DNA from: Streptacidiphilus albus JL83
GTDB lineage: Bacteria > Actinomycetota > Actinomycetes > Streptomycetales > Streptomycetaceae
Length of the DNA stretch: 64,000 nt
Direction: 5' to 3'
Assembly: GCF_000744705.1 (NCBI RefSeq)
Contig: NZ_JQML01000001.1
Span: 3,296,017 to 3,360,016, forward strand
The position numbers were made by a program, and so were the translations under genes. Shown here in pieces: positions 18,085-30,204 of the stretch; within the stretch, counting starts at the first letter, position 1, and each line of letters opens with the position of its first letter. The notes under the pieces were generated by a model, which worked only from the letters and a program-made list of their open reading frames with translations, ran no database searches and was not told the DNA's origin.

Positions 18085-19515
18085 GCGGGCGCGGGCGACG
18101 GCCAGCAGCCGCCGTCGGCGCTGCCGGCGCAGCCGCTCGCCGGCGAGGGCCAGGAAGGCCAGCCCGAGCACCGGGTAGATCGAGGCGAAGGGCTGCAGCA
18201 GATAGGGGATGTGCAGATTGCCGTAGCCCTTGTGCGGGACCACCCACATCGAGAAGGAGAGGAAGGCGACCACGGTCGCGACCGCGACTCCCTGCCAGCG
18301 CCGCCGGTCCGACCGGGCGCGCTCGTGCGCGGCCTCGGCGATCAGCAGGACCGTCATCGGGACGCACCAGACCCAGTGGTGGGTCCAGCTGATCGGCGAG
18401 ACCAGCAGCGCGGTGATGGTGCAGCAGAGCACCGACCAGGCCCGGCCCCGGGGGAACCCGTGCCCCTCGCGGTGGATGCCGACGGCGATGGCGATCCCCG
18501 CCAGACCGACCAGTCCGCTGAGCACCAGCGCGGCCGTTCCGCTGTGGGTCTCGTGCAGGGCGCGGTCGACCATGCCGCGGAGCGACTGGTTGTCGACGAT
18601 GTACTCCTTGCCGACCCGGCTGGTGTCGTAGAGGTCCTTGGTCCAGAACTCCAGCGAGGCGTGCGGCAGCGTCAGCGCGCCGATCAGCATGGTTCCGGCG
18701 CAGGTCAGCGCCGCCGTCACGGCTGCCCTGATCCGGCCGCTGAGCAGCAGGTAGACGATGACCAGCCCGGGCGTGATCTTTATCGCCGCGGCCAGGCCGA
18801 CCGCCACCCCCTTGCCGCGCCAGGTGTCGGCGCGGGTGAGGTCGTAGAGCACCAGCACGCCGATGAGCAGGTTGATCTGCCCGTAGCGCAGCGTGGTGAA
18901 GACCGGTTCGAGCCACACCCCGAAGCCGATCACCAGCAGCACCAGCGGCGGCCGCAGCGCCCGCCGCGGCCAGTCGGCCAGCAGCGCGGACAGGTAGCCG
19001 AAGCCGCCGAGCAGCGCCAGGTTCCCCAGGGTCACCAGCGGCCGCAGCAGCGGGACCGGGATCCAGCAGATCGGCGTGAACAGCATCGCCGCGAAGGGCG
19101 GGTAGGTCGCCGGGAGTCCCCAGGCGGTGACCCGCAGGGTGTAGAGGTCGTGCCCGTGGACGACCGCGCCGCCCTCGGCCCGGTAGACCACCATGTCGAT
19201 CATCGAGACATGGTCGCAGTGGCGCACGACGGCGTAGGTCAGCAGCGAGCAGAGGCTGAGCCAGAAGGCGGCCAGGGTGAGCCGGCGCGGTGCCTCCCGC
19301 AGACTGCGCAGCGCCGCGCGCACCAACGCCGGCGCCGACGTGACCCCCGGTACCGCGCCCGGTGCCGCGCCCGGCTTCGGGACCGACCGCCGGTCGGTCG
19401 GCGCCGACGGCGCCCCCGGCGGCGCGGCTGCGCCGGCCTGCCCTGCGAACGCCCGGGGGCCCGTGGGCGCCGTGGCCACCCTGCCCTCCTCAGCGTCCCA
19501 GCCGAGACTCGTCAC
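18037..19515 (-). CDS. GT87-family membrane mannosyltransferase
   Basis: 492 residues, about ten or more membrane segments. 'IDMVVYRAEGGAVVHGHDLY' and 'LPATYPPFAAMLFTP' are typical of polyprenyl-phosphate-mannose dependent alpha-(1,2)-mannosyltransferases (GT87, DUF2029) of actinobacteria, which build cell-envelope mannans. The GTG at 19515 is chosen for GGAGGAGGG six bases upstream; an earlier start at 19530 lacks one. The N-terminal 60 residues are a disordered Ala/Pro-rich stretch. Acceptor unknown. Confidence 0.85.
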   Translation of the reverse strand: MTSLGWDAEEGRVATAPTGPRAFAGQAGAAAPPGAPSAPTDRRSVPKPGAAPGAVPGVTSAPALVRAALRSLREAPRRLTLAAFWLSLCSLLTYAVVRHCDHVSMIDMVVYRAEGGAVVHGHDLYTLRVTAWGLPATYPPFAAMLFTPICWIPVPLLRPLVTLGNLALLGGFGYLSALLADWPRRALRPPLVLLVIGFGVWLEPVFTTLRYGQINLLIGVLVLYDLTRADTWRGKGVAVGLAAAIKITPGLVIVYLLLSGRIRAAVTAALTCAGTMLIGALTLPHASLEFWTKDLYDTSRVGKEYIVDNQSLRGMVDRALHETHSGTAALVLSGLVGLAGIAIAVGIHREGHGFPRGRAWSVLCCTITALLVSPISWTHHWVWCVPMTVLLIAEAAHERARSDRRRWQGVAVATVVAFLSFSMWVVPHKGYGNLHIPYLLQPFASIYPVLGLAFLALAGERLRRQRRRRLLAVARARSVPGQERGQGLVKVQ

Positions 19516-19614
19516 GCAACCCTCCTCCACCGCATACCCAGCGTGACCCTAGCGGATCGGTGCCGGCCTCCGAACGACACCCTCAGCCAATCACGTCCCT
19601 CCGGGCCCACGCAC

Positions 19615-19647
19615 GGAGCCCGCCGATCGTCGCGATCGGCGGGCTCC
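19615..19647. terminator. Perfect hairpin in the 575-base GT87/kinase gap
   Basis: Arms 19615-19629 and 19633-19647 form a perfect 15-bp stem with a 3-base loop. It lies 100 bases before the GT87 start and 440 bases beyond the sensor kinase stop, so it may end read-through from the kinase operon. The remaining gap (19516-20090) holds the tandem repeat at 19728 and no gene I can support. Confidence 0.55.
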
Positions 19648-19727
19648 AGCCCGGGTTGCGGGCCGCTCGGCGTGGCACCGGGTGGGGCCGGTGCCACAGC
19701 GCGGAGCCGGACGGCGGCTCCCGAACA

Positions 19728-19817
19728 GGTGGTGCGCGAGCGGGTGGTGCTTGAACGGATGGTGCGCGAGCGGGTGGTGCTTGAACGGGTGGTGCGCGAG
19801 CGGGTGGTGCACGACGG
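19728..19817. repeat. 15-bp tandem repeat, six copies
   Basis: Six head-to-tail 15-base units starting GGTGGTGC or GATGGTGC, alternating between GGTGGTGCGCGAGCG and GGTGGTGCTTGAACG, so the higher-order period is 30. Both strands stay open here: one frame reads VVRER/VVLER repeats, the minus strand HHPLA/HHPFK repeats. Neither has a credible ribosome site or family, so no gene is called. Confidence 0.9.
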
Positions 19818-20090
19818 TCGGGGCCGGACCGCCGGGGGGTCGTGGAGGGACCGTCCGGCTGCCTGACCCGTTGACCGCGGACCGGACCGTGGGGGGGTTG
19901 GGCGGGTCCGCGTGACACCCCGTCCTGGCGGAGCGCCACGCGGAACAGGCCCGATCCGGCCGTCGCTGACGCTAGCGGCCGGCCGCGTCCACCGGGTGGC
20001 ACCTGAGGGTGGGGTGGGGCTCCCTTAGGGAGGTGTTAAGGAAGCGGCCACCCGGATGCGGTGGCGCACTTCGGCGTACGGCGGCTCCGG

Positions 20091-21485
20091 TCAACGCACC
20101 AGCCGCACCCGGCGGCGGCTCAGCCGGTCCCGGCCGCGCCCCGGTCCGCCCGGCTCGCCCCCCTCCGCCGGGGGCACGGTCCGCAGGGTCATCCGGATCT
20201 CCGAGCCGCCCAGCGGCGACTCCCCGACCGCGACCGAGCCACCGGTGGACTCGGCGACCCGGCGGACGATGTCCAGGCCCAGACCGGTCGAACCCTCGCC
20301 GCCGTGGCCGTGGCCCCGGCGCAGCGCCTCGTCGGCGTCGGCGATACCGGGCCCGGCGTCGGAGACGGTGATCACCACCGCCTCGGCGCCGGGCCGGAGG
20401 TCCGCGGCGAAGCCGGTGCCCTCCGGGGTGTGCCGGAACACGTTGCCGAGCAGTGCGTCCAGGACCACGGCCAGGTCGGCCGCCGAGACCGGGACCGGAG
20501 CCGGCCGGTCCGCGCCGCTGAGCTCCCAGCTCCGGCCCTCGTCCTCGGCCAGTGCGGACCAGAAGGCGACCCGCTCGCCGATGACGGTGGCGGCGTCGCA
20601 GCCGGGCGGCTCCGGTGCGGCGTCCAGCTGCCCGCCGCGCCCGCGCGCGGTGCGGATGATCTGGTCGACCTCGCGCTCCAGTTGCGAGACCGCGTGCCGG
20701 GTCTGCTCGGCGGCGTCGCCCTCGCCCAGCGCGGCGGCGTTCAGCCGGAGCACGGTGAGCGGGGTGCGCAGCCGGTGCGACAGGTCGGCCGCGAGCTCGC
20801 GCTCGGCGGCGACGAGCTGGACCACCCGGTCGGCCATGGCGTTGAAGGCGGCGGCGGCCTCGCGCAGCTCCGGCGGCGAGTCATCGGTCTGCGGGACCCG
20901 GACGGCGAGGTCCCCGGTGCCGAGCGCGCGGGCGGCGGCGGCCAGCCGGCGGGCGGAGCCGACGATCCTGGTCCCGAGCCGGTCCGCGACCAGGCCGGAG
21001 ATCAGCACCAGCACCACCGCCACCCCGGTGAGCAGCAGCCAGGCGCTCACCACGCCGGCTCCGAGCTGGGCGTCGGGGATGAACACCTCGACCACCGCCA
21101 CCCCGCCGCTGGAGACCGCGACCGGCTGGAGGTAGGCGTAGCCGCCGGGGACCGGAGTGGTGACGCTGAGGCCGTCGGCGGCGTCGGCGCGGATCTCGGC
21201 GGCGGTGGTCCGGGCGTGACCGATGGTCACTGCTCCGGCCGGGGTGGGCACATGGACGGCGATCAGCCCGGCCGCACCGGCCTGGGTGCTGGCGACGGCC
21301 CGCTCCAGCGCGTCCTTGTCGGTGGTGATCGCCAGCGCCGGGCCGAGGGTGGCCGCCTGCCGCTCGGCCCCGGAGAAGGCGCTCTCGCGGGCGGACTCAC
21401 GGACCATCAGGCCCAGCGGTACCAGGAAGGCCAGCGCCACCATGGTGGTGACCGCGATGCACACCTTGACCAGGGCCCATCTCAC
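20091..21485 (-). CDS. Two-component sensor histidine kinase
   Basis: 464 residues from the GTG at 21485, which overlaps the response-regulator stop by four bases (GTGA). Order: membrane helix (about 5-25), extracytoplasmic sensor (about 30-175), second helix, HAMP-like linker ('LGTRIVGSARRLAAAAR'), H-box 'ELAADLSHRLRTPLTVLRLN' with the phosphorylated His, N-box 'LLGNVFRHTPEG', then 'SDAGPGIADAD' and 'STGLGLDIVRRVAES'. It autophosphorylates and passes phosphate to the partner encoded upstream. The signal is unknown. Confidence 0.93.
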   Translation of the reverse strand: MRWALVKVCIAVTTMVALAFLVPLGLMVRESARESAFSGAERQAATLGPALAITTDKDALERAVASTQAGAAGLIAVHVPTPAGAVTIGHARTTAAEIRADAADGLSVTTPVPGGYAYLQPVAVSSGGVAVVEVFIPDAQLGAGVVSAWLLLTGVAVVLVLISGLVADRLGTRIVGSARRLAAAARALGTGDLAVRVPQTDDSPPELREAAAAFNAMADRVVQLVAAERELAADLSHRLRTPLTVLRLNAAALGEGDAAEQTRHAVSQLEREVDQIIRTARGRGGQLDAAPEPPGCDAATVIGERVAFWSALAEDEGRSWELSGADRPAPVPVSAADLAVVLDALLGNVFRHTPEGTGFAADLRPGAEAVVITVSDAGPGIADADEALRRGHGHGGEGSTGLGLDIVRRVAESTGGSVAVGESPLGGSEIRMTLRTVPPAEGGEPGGPGRGRDRLSRRRVRLVR

Positions 21486-22213
21486 GGCGCCGGCCGCCCG
21501 GGCGGTGTCGGGGCGGGAGCCTCCACCGGGCTGCCGGTCGGGACGTCGAGCCGCACCCCGACGCCGCGCACGGTGTGCAGGTAGCGCGGTCTGGACGCGG
21601 TCTCGCCCAGCTTCCGGCGCAGCCAGGAGAGGTGGACGTCGATGGTCTGGTCGGTGCCGTAGGGCTGCCGCCACACCTCGGCCAGCAGTTCCCGGCGGGC
21701 GACGACCACGCCGGGCCGGGCGGCGAGGAAGGCCAGCAGGTCGAACTCGCGGCGGGTGAGGTCGAGGTCGGCGCCGTCGAGGGTGACCTCGCGCCGCTGG
21801 AGGTCGATGTGCAGACCGCCGACCTGGAGCTGCTGCCCGGTGCCGGGCGCGGCCCCGGAGCGGCGCAGCACCGCCGCCATCCGGGCACTGAGGTGCTCTG
21901 CGGAGAAGGGCTTGACCAGGTAGTCGTCGGCCCCGGCGTTGAGCAGCCGGACGATCTCCGCCTCGTCGTCCCGGGCGGTGGAGATGATCACCGGGACGTC
22001 GGTGAGCCCGCGGATCATCTTCAGCGCCTCACCGCCGTCGAGGTCGGGCAGGCCGAGGTCGAGGATGACCACGTCGCAGCCGATCTGGGCGACCTCGCGC
22101 AGCGCTTCGAGCGCGGTGCCGACGCTGCGCACCGCGTGTCCGACCCCCGAGAGGTGACGGATCAGGGCGGATCGCACGAAAGGGTCGTCCTCGACCACCA
22201 GGACCGTTGCCAT
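21482..22213 (-). CDS. OmpR-family response regulator
   Basis: 243 residues. Receiver domain 1-120 with 'VLVVEDDPFVRSAL', phosphoacceptor Asp in 'VVILDLGLPDLDGG', the Thr/Lys switch residues in 'IISTARDD' and 'YLVKPFSAEHL'. The C-terminal winged helix (about 140-225) ends 'TVDVHLSWLRRK'-like ('IDVHLSWLRRKLG') and 'RYLHTVRGVGVRL'. It is the first gene of the operon with the kinase and is divergent from the secreted protein gene at 22276, which may be its target. Confidence 0.94.
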   Translation of the reverse strand: MATVLVVEDDPFVRSALIRHLSGVGHAVRSVGTALEALREVAQIGCDVVILDLGLPDLDGGEALKMIRGLTDVPVIISTARDDEAEIVRLLNAGADDYLVKPFSAEHLSARMAAVLRRSGAAPGTGQQLQVGGLHIDLQRREVTLDGADLDLTRREFDLLAFLAARPGVVVARRELLAEVWRQPYGTDQTIDVHLSWLRRKLGETASRPRYLHTVRGVGVRLDVPTGSPVEAPAPTPPGRPAP

Positions 22214-22275
22214 GCTGTGTGACGGTACGCCATCGGGGTGGCGATGGAACACCCGTCTGAGTCCATACTGGGCCG

Positions 22276-22791
22276 ATGCGCATGGGACTGGTGAGAGCGG
22301 GAGCCTGGACGGTGGCCACGGCGGCCGCGGTGTCCGTGTCCTGGCTCGGCGTGCACCGGGTCCTCGCCGACACCTCCTACCAGCAGCCGCACATGCTGGC
22401 CGGGGTCACCGCGCCGACCAGCGCGACACCCACCCCGCTGCCCACCCCGCCGCCGCTGCCGAGCTCGACCGGCCCGGCCGCCTCGCGGCCCGCGTCGCCG
22501 ACCACCACGACGACGACCGCCACGACGACGACCACGACCACCACCACGACCAGCTCGGGCCCGGGCGCCGGCGGCGGCGACCAGATCGAGAGCTTCACCC
22601 GGCCGGGCGGCCGGATCGTCATCTCCATGGGCCCGAACTCGGCGAGCCTGGTCTCGGCCATCGCCGACCAGGGCTGGTCGGTGCACACCTGGGTGGAGAA
22701 GACCTGGATCCGGGTCGACTTCGACCAGGGCGACCAGGGCTCGGTCTTCTACGTGACCTGGAACGGGCATCCGCCCATGGTGCAGGACTGA
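22276..22791 (+). CDS. Exported protein with Thr-rich linker
   Basis: 171 residues: an N-terminal hydrophobic signal or anchor (about 8-28), a Pro/Thr low-complexity linker (about 45-92) containing two long runs of Thr, and a C-terminal domain of about 75 residues ('GGRIVISMGPNSASLVSAIA', 'WVEKTWIRVDFDQG'). No named family recognised. It starts 62 bases from the divergent response-regulator gene, and is convergent with the oxidase gene with only 12 bases between stops. Confidence 0.72.
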   Translation: MRMGLVRAGAWTVATAAAVSVSWLGVHRVLADTSYQQPHMLAGVTAPTSATPTPLPTPPPLPSSTGPAASRPASPTTTTTTATTTTTTTTTTSSGPGAGGGDQIESFTRPGGRIVISMGPNSASLVSAIADQGWSVHTWVEKTWIRVDFDQGDQGSVFYVTWNGHPPMVQD

Positions 22792-22803
22792 CGCGGGCCG
22801 GGT

Positions 22804-24168
22804 TCAGAGCACCTTGCCCGGATTGAGCAGCCCCAGCGGGTCGAAGGCCGCCTTCACCCGGCGCTGCAGTTCCAGCCCGAGCGGACCCAGCTCCTGCGCC
22901 AGCCAGTCCTTCTTCAGCAGCCCGACGCCGTGCTCGCCGGTGATGGTGCCGCCGAGCCGCAGCCCCAGCGCCATGATCGCGTCGAAGGAGGCCCGGGCCC
23001 GCTCGGTCTCGTCCGGGTCGTCCGCGTCGAAGACCACCACCGGGTGGGTGTTGCCGTCCCCGGCGTGCGAGCAGGTGCCGATGGTCAGCCGGTACTCCTC
23101 GGCGATCTCGGAGACCCCGGTGAGCATCGCCGCGAGCGCGCTGCGCGGCACCGCGACGTCGTCGACCATGGTCGTGCCCAGCCGGTCCATCGCGGTCAGC
23201 ACCAGCCGCCTGGCCTGCAGCAGCAGGTCCGACTCGGCACTGTCACCGGCCGGGACGACCTCGGTCGCACCGGCGGCGGTGCACAGCTCGCCGACGGCGG
23301 CGAGGTCGGTGGCGGGGTCTATGGTGTCGAAGGCGACCAGCAGCAGCGCCGCCGTGGAGTCGGGCAGGCCCATCTGCGCCAGTGAGTTGACGGCCCGTAC
23401 GGTCGTCGTGTCCATCAGCTCCATCAGCGAGGGGGTGTGCCCGGCCTCCATGATCGAGCAGACCGCCGCGCAGGCGGAGTCGGTGCTGGGGAACTCCGCC
23501 GCCAGCGCGAGCTGCGGCGGCGGTGTCGGCTTCAGCGCCAGCACCGCCCGGACGACCACGCCGAGGCTGCCCTCGGAGCCGACGATCAGCCGGGTGAGGT
23601 CGTAGCCGGCCACGCCCTTGGCGGTGCGCCGCCCGGTCTGCAGCAGCTGCCCGTCGGCGAGCACCACGTCCAGACCGAGCACGTACTCGGCGGTCACCCC
23701 GTACTTGACGCAGCACAGCCCGCCGGAGCCGGTGCCGATATTGCCGCCGATGGTGCAGGACTCGTAGCTGGACGGGTCCGGCAGGTAGCTCAGCCGGTAC
23801 TTGGCGGCGGCCCGGGACAGTTCGGCGTTGATCACCCCGGGCTCCACCACCGCGAAGCGGTTGACCGGGTCGATCTCCAGGATCCGGTTCATCCGGACCA
23901 GGGACAGCAGGATGCAGCCGTCCACGGCGTTGGCGGCGCCGGAGAGACCGGTCCGCGCCCCCTGCGGCACCACCGGCACCCGCAGCGCGGTCGCCGTCCG
24001 CATCACGTGCTGCACCTGCTCCACGGTGTCCGGGAAGACCAGCACGGCCGGCTGCCCGGCCGCGCAGAACCCGGCCATGTCGCGCCGGTAGGACTCGGTC
24101 ACCTCCGGGTCGACCACCACCGACTCCGCGGGCAGCCCGGCACGCAGCAGCTCCAGCAGTTCGCTCAT
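22804..24168 (-). CDS. FAD-linked oxidase, GlcD/D-lactate dehydrogenase type
   Basis: 454 residues. The FAD-binding half (about 35-215) has 'VVPQGARTGLSGAANAVDG' and 'DPSSYESCTIGGNIGTGSGG'; the C-terminal half has 'GTCSHAGDGNTHPVVVFD' and 'GGTITGEHGVGLLKKDWLA'. These are hallmarks of vanillyl-alcohol-oxidase-fold 2-hydroxyacid dehydrogenases such as glycolate oxidase GlcD and D-lactate dehydrogenase. The ATG at 24168 follows GAAGGA. No GlcE/GlcF partners are nearby, so a stand-alone D-2-hydroxyacid dehydrogenase is likely; the substrate is not determinable. Confidence 0.9.
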   Translation of the reverse strand: MSELLELLRAGLPAESVVVDPEVTESYRRDMAGFCAAGQPAVLVFPDTVEQVQHVMRTATALRVPVVPQGARTGLSGAANAVDGCILLSLVRMNRILEIDPVNRFAVVEPGVINAELSRAAAKYRLSYLPDPSSYESCTIGGNIGTGSGGLCCVKYGVTAEYVLGLDVVLADGQLLQTGRRTAKGVAGYDLTRLIVGSEGSLGVVVRAVLALKPTPPPQLALAAEFPSTDSACAAVCSIMEAGHTPSLMELMDTTTVRAVNSLAQMGLPDSTAALLLVAFDTIDPATDLAAVGELCTAAGATEVVPAGDSAESDLLLQARRLVLTAMDRLGTTMVDDVAVPRSALAAMLTGVSEIAEEYRLTIGTCSHAGDGNTHPVVVFDADDPDETERARASFDAIMALGLRLGGTITGEHGVGLLKKDWLAQELGPLGLELQRRVKAAFDPLGLLNPGKVL

Positions 24169-24302
24169 GGCTTCCTTCGGTCGGTACGGGCCGGCGGCGG
24201 GGACGGACAAGGTCAAGACTGGCTCCGTACCGGGGACAGGGCAAGCCCTGATGGCAGATCAGCAGGTAATCGTTCAGCCGGACGTGGGCGGCTGACGGCT
24301 GC

Positions 24303-25691
24303 TCAGGGCTGCGCGGGCTTGCCCTTGCCGTAGAGCCAGGTGGAGAACAGCCCGTCCAGGTCCTGGCCGCTGAGGGAGGCGGCGAGGGCGGTGAAGTCGG
24401 CGGTGGTGGCATGGCCGTAGCGGTGGTCGGCGGTCCAGGTCCGCAGCAGGGTGCCGAAGACCTGGTCGCCGACGGCCTGGCGGAGCTTCTCCAGCACCAT
24501 CGCGCCCCGGTTGTAGCTGGGCGTGGCGAACAGCTTGCCCATGTCGCCGGGGGCGCCCGCCGGGTCGGCCCAGAGCTTGTCGCCGGACGGCAGGGCGTAG
24601 AGCCGGTTGAACCGCTCAGCCGTGCTGAGGCCGCCGTGGTCGGCGTCCCAGAGCCACTCGGTGTAGGTGGCGAAGCCCTCGTTCAGCCAGATGTCCCCCC
24701 AGCGGGTGAGGGTGACCGAGTCGCCGAACCACTGGTGCGCACTCTCGTGGACCAGCGTGTCCAGGTCCGGCGCCTCGTCGTAGACCGGGCGGCTCTGGGT
24801 CTCCAGCGCGTAGCCGATGCCGGGGTCGCCGGCGACGATCGCCCCGGCCGCGTCGAAGGGGTAGGGGCCGAACCGCGCCGACTCCCAGGCCAGCACCTCG
24901 GGCAGCCGGGCCAGCACCGGTGCGGCGTCCTCGGCCTCGGAGGCCTCGACGGCGTTGTAGACCGGCAGTCCGGCGGGCGTGCGGTACTGGCTCACCTGGA
25001 ACCGGCCGATGGTGGCCGTGGCCAGGTAGGCGGCCATCGGCTGGGCCTCGCGCCAGTGGAAGACGGTCCGGCCGCGGGCGCTGCTCCGCGAGAGCAGCCG
25101 GCCGTTGCCGACCGCGGTCCAGCCGTCGGGCACCGAGACGGTGGTGTCGTAGGCCGACTTGTCGACGGGGTGGCCGTTGCAGGGGAACCAGGTCATCGCC
25201 CCCTGCGGCTCACTGGCGACGAAGACCGCGCCGTCCCGCCGGGCGATCCAGCCGTCCGCCGAGCCGTCCTCGTCCCGGAGCGCCTTGGGCACGCCCCCGT
25301 AGACGACGGTGGTCACGAAGCCGCTGCCCTCGGCGAGCGACCGCGCCGGGGTGATCCGGAGCTTCACGCCCTGCCGCCGGAAGGCCGCCGGACGGCCGTC
25401 GACCCGGACGCTGCTGACGGTCAGTCCGGACAGGTCCAGGTCGAAGGCGCTGAGGTCCTGGGTGGCGGTGGCACCGATCTCGGCGGTGCCGTCGAGCCGC
25501 CCGCCGCGCGGCTGGTAGGAGAGCGTCAGCCCGTAGTGGACCACGTGGTAACCGCCGTCGCCGGCGACGGGCAGGTACGGGTCGCCGGCGCTGGGCGCCC
25601 CGGGCGCAGCGCCGCCCTCCAGGGAGGCACCCAGCAGGAGGGCGGCGAGTACGGGTGCGGAGACGAGGGCCGAGAGAAGGCGACGGTTCAT
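24303..25691 (-). CDS. Secreted M1-family zinc metallopeptidase
   Basis: 462 residues. A signal peptide ('LLSALVSAPVLAALLLGASL') is followed by an N-terminal beta domain and the catalytic domain, with zinc motif 'LVHESAHQWFGDSVTL' and the third ligand in 'IWLNEGFATYTEWLW' (HExxH-x18-E). It lacks a standard GAMEN exopeptidase motif; 'GIGYALETQSRP' takes that place, as in many short actinobacterial M1 enzymes. About 460 residues is the short form without the ERAP-like C-terminal domain. Probably an extracytoplasmic aminopeptidase. Confidence 0.9.
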   Translation of the reverse strand: MNRRLLSALVSAPVLAALLLGASLEGGAAPGAPSAGDPYLPVAGDGGYHVVHYGLTLSYQPRGGRLDGTAEIGATATQDLSAFDLDLSGLTVSSVRVDGRPAAFRRQGVKLRITPARSLAEGSGFVTTVVYGGVPKALRDEDGSADGWIARRDGAVFVASEPQGAMTWFPCNGHPVDKSAYDTTVSVPDGWTAVGNGRLLSRSSARGRTVFHWREAQPMAAYLATATIGRFQVSQYRTPAGLPVYNAVEASEAEDAAPVLARLPEVLAWESARFGPYPFDAAGAIVAGDPGIGYALETQSRPVYDEAPDLDTLVHESAHQWFGDSVTLTRWGDIWLNEGFATYTEWLWDADHGGLSTAERFNRLYALPSGDKLWADPAGAPGDMGKLFATPSYNRGAMVLEKLRQAVGDQVFGTLLRTWTADHRYGHATTADFTALAASLSGQDLDGLFSTWLYGKGKPAQP

Positions 25692-25721
25692 CACCTTTCG
25701 TACCCTAGGCGCAGATCAGCG

Positions 25722-25741
25722 GCGCGGCCGGGTAGCCGCGC
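25722..25741. terminator. Short hairpin after hppD
   Basis: Arms 25722-25728 and 25735-25741 form a 7-bp GC stem with a 6-base loop, between the hppD stop and the start of the peptidase gene on the same strand. Modest strength. Confidence 0.4.
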
Positions 25742-25754
25742 GGCCGACCGCGGG

Positions 25755-28198
<2,444 letters not shown>

Positions 28199-28206
<8 letters not shown>

Positions 28207-29440
28207 GACCACCGCCGTCACCGCGACCACCGGCGTGACCGGGGCCACCATCGAACTGGAGGGGCTGAGCAAGCGCTACCCCGGCAGTCCGCAGCCGGCG
28301 GTGGACTCGGTGAGCATGGAGATCGGCGCCGGTGAGACGGTGATCCTGGTCGGCCCCTCGGGCTGCGGCAAGAGCACCACCCTGCGGATGATCAACCGGC
28401 TGATCGAGCCGACCTCGGGCCGGATCCGGATCAACGGCGAGGACGTCACCGACATCGACCCGGTGAAGCTGCGCCGGCGCATCGGCTACGCGATCCAGTC
28501 CTCCGGCCTGTTCCCGCACCTCACGGTGGCTCAGAACATCGCCCAGGTGCCGAAGATGATCGGCTGGGGCAAGCAGCGGATCAAGGACCGGGTGGAGGAG
28601 ATGCTCGACCTGGTCGGCCTCGACCCCCGCGAGTTCCACGACCGGTACCCGCGCCGGCTCTCCGGCGGCCAGCAGCAGCGGGTCGGCGTCGCCCGCGCGC
28701 TGGCCGCCGACCCGCCGGTGCTGCTGATGGACGAGCCCTTCGGCGCGGTCGACCCGATCACCCGGGACCACCTCCAGGACGAACTGATCCGGCTCCAGCA
28801 CGAGCTGCACAAGACCATCGTCTTCGTCACCCACGACTTCGACGAGGCGATCAAGCTCGGCGACCGGATCGCGGTGCTGCGCGAGCAGTCCCACATCGCC
28901 CAGTTCGACACCCCCGAGGCGATCCTCACCAACCCCGCCGACGACTTCGTCTCCGGCTTCGTCGGCGCCGGTGCGGCGCTGAAACGGCTCAACCTCACCC
29001 GGGTCAGGGACGTCGGCATCGCCGACTTCCCCAGCGCCACCGTGGACGAGCCGCTGCAGGCGATCCTGGCCGGGCTGCGCCACGGCGGCGTCAACGAGCT
29101 GCTGCTGCTCGACCGGCGCGGACGCCCGTACAAGTGGCTGCGGCGCGGCGACCTGATGCGCGCCCGCGGCACCCTGGCCCGCGCCGGGACCCTGGTCACC
29201 CACACCGTCAGCCGCGACGCCACGCTGCGCGACGCGCTGGAGGCGGTGCTCACCGACAGCGGCGGCCGGGCCGCCGTCACCGGACGCCGCGGCGAGTACG
29301 TCGGCGTCGTCGACATGGAGACGCTGATGGACTCGGTCCACCAGATGCTGGAGGCCGACCGGCTCACCGCGCTGGAGCACCAGGAGGAGCTGCTGGAGCA
29401 CGAGCGGGCCGCGCGCCCCCGGGACGGGGAGCCGCAGTGA
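28199..29440 (+). CDS. Osmoprotectant ABC transporter ATPase with CBS domains
   Basis: 413 residues. Walker A 'LVGPSGCGKSTTLRMINRLI', Q-loop 'GYAIQSSGLFPHLTVAQNI', signature 'LSGGQQQRVGVARAL', Walker B 'LLMDEPFGAVD', switch His in 'IVFVTHDFDEA'. Residues about 265-390 form a tandem CBS module; in OpuA-type systems CBS domains sense ionic strength and gate transport. The acidic/charged C-terminus follows. It overlaps both neighbouring permease genes. Confidence 0.94.
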
Positions 29441-30204
29441 CCGCCCCCGCCGCCCGGCCGTCCCGCCGCCGGATCACCATCGGCAAGCTGCTGGTCACCC
29501 CGGCCGTGCTGGCGGTCCTGCTGCTCACCCTCTATCTGTGGATCACCCATGTCCGGCTCGACTCGATCGAGCGGAACTCGCTCCAGGGCAGCCAGGTCCG
29601 GCTCTACCTCTGGCAGCAGATCGAGCTGACCGCCGTCTCCACCTTCTTCGTGCTGGTGATCGCGCTCCCCCTGGGCATCCTGCTGTCCCGCCGCTTCGCC
29701 CGCCCGGCCGCGCCCTTCGCCGTCGCCCTGGCCAACCTGGGCCAGGCCACCCCGGCGATCGGGCTGCTGGCGCTGCTCACCTTCTGGCTCGGCATCGGCG
29801 CGCGCACCGCGCTGGTCGGCATGGTCGCCTACGCCGTGCTGCCGGTGCTCAGCAACACCATGGCCGGGCTGCGGGCGATCGACCCGGCGATGCTGGAGGC
29901 CGCCAAGGGCATCGGGATGTCCCCGCTGGGCGTGCTCGGCCGGGTCGAGCTGCCGCTGGCCGTCCCGCTGATCCTGGCCGGGGTGCGCACCGCGCTGATC
30001 CTCAATGTCGGCACCGGCACCCTGGCCGCCTTCGCCGGCGGCGGCGGGCTCGGCAACCTGATCACCGCCGGGATCACCACCCAGCGGACCCGGGTACTGA
30101 TCGTCGGCGCGGTGCTCACCGTCTGCCTGGCGCTGCTGGTCGACTGGCTGGCCTCGCTGGCCGAGGTCGAGCTCAGCCCGCGCGGACTGGAGGTGCACCA
30201 GTGA
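29437..30204 (+). CDS. Osmoprotectant ABC transporter permease (second)
   Basis: 255 residues from the GTG at 29437 within the ATPase stop (GTGA). An N-terminal cytoplasmic stretch and helix (about 17-36) precede the BPD transport domain, with 'MLEAAKGIGMSPLGVLGRVE' as the coupling motif and 'FAGGGGLGNLITAGI' near the end. It is longer than the first permease because of the N-terminal helix. Probably forms a heterodimeric channel with it. Confidence 0.93.
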   Translation: MTAPAARPSRRRITIGKLLVTPAVLAVLLLTLYLWITHVRLDSIERNSLQGSQVRLYLWQQIELTAVSTFFVLVIALPLGILLSRRFARPAAPFAVALANLGQATPAIGLLALLTFWLGIGARTALVGMVAYAVLPVLSNTMAGLRAIDPAMLEAAKGIGMSPLGVLGRVELPLAVPLILAGVRTALILNVGTGTLAAFAGGGGLGNLITAGITTQRTRVLIVGAVLTVCLALLVDWLASLAEVELSPRGLEVHQ

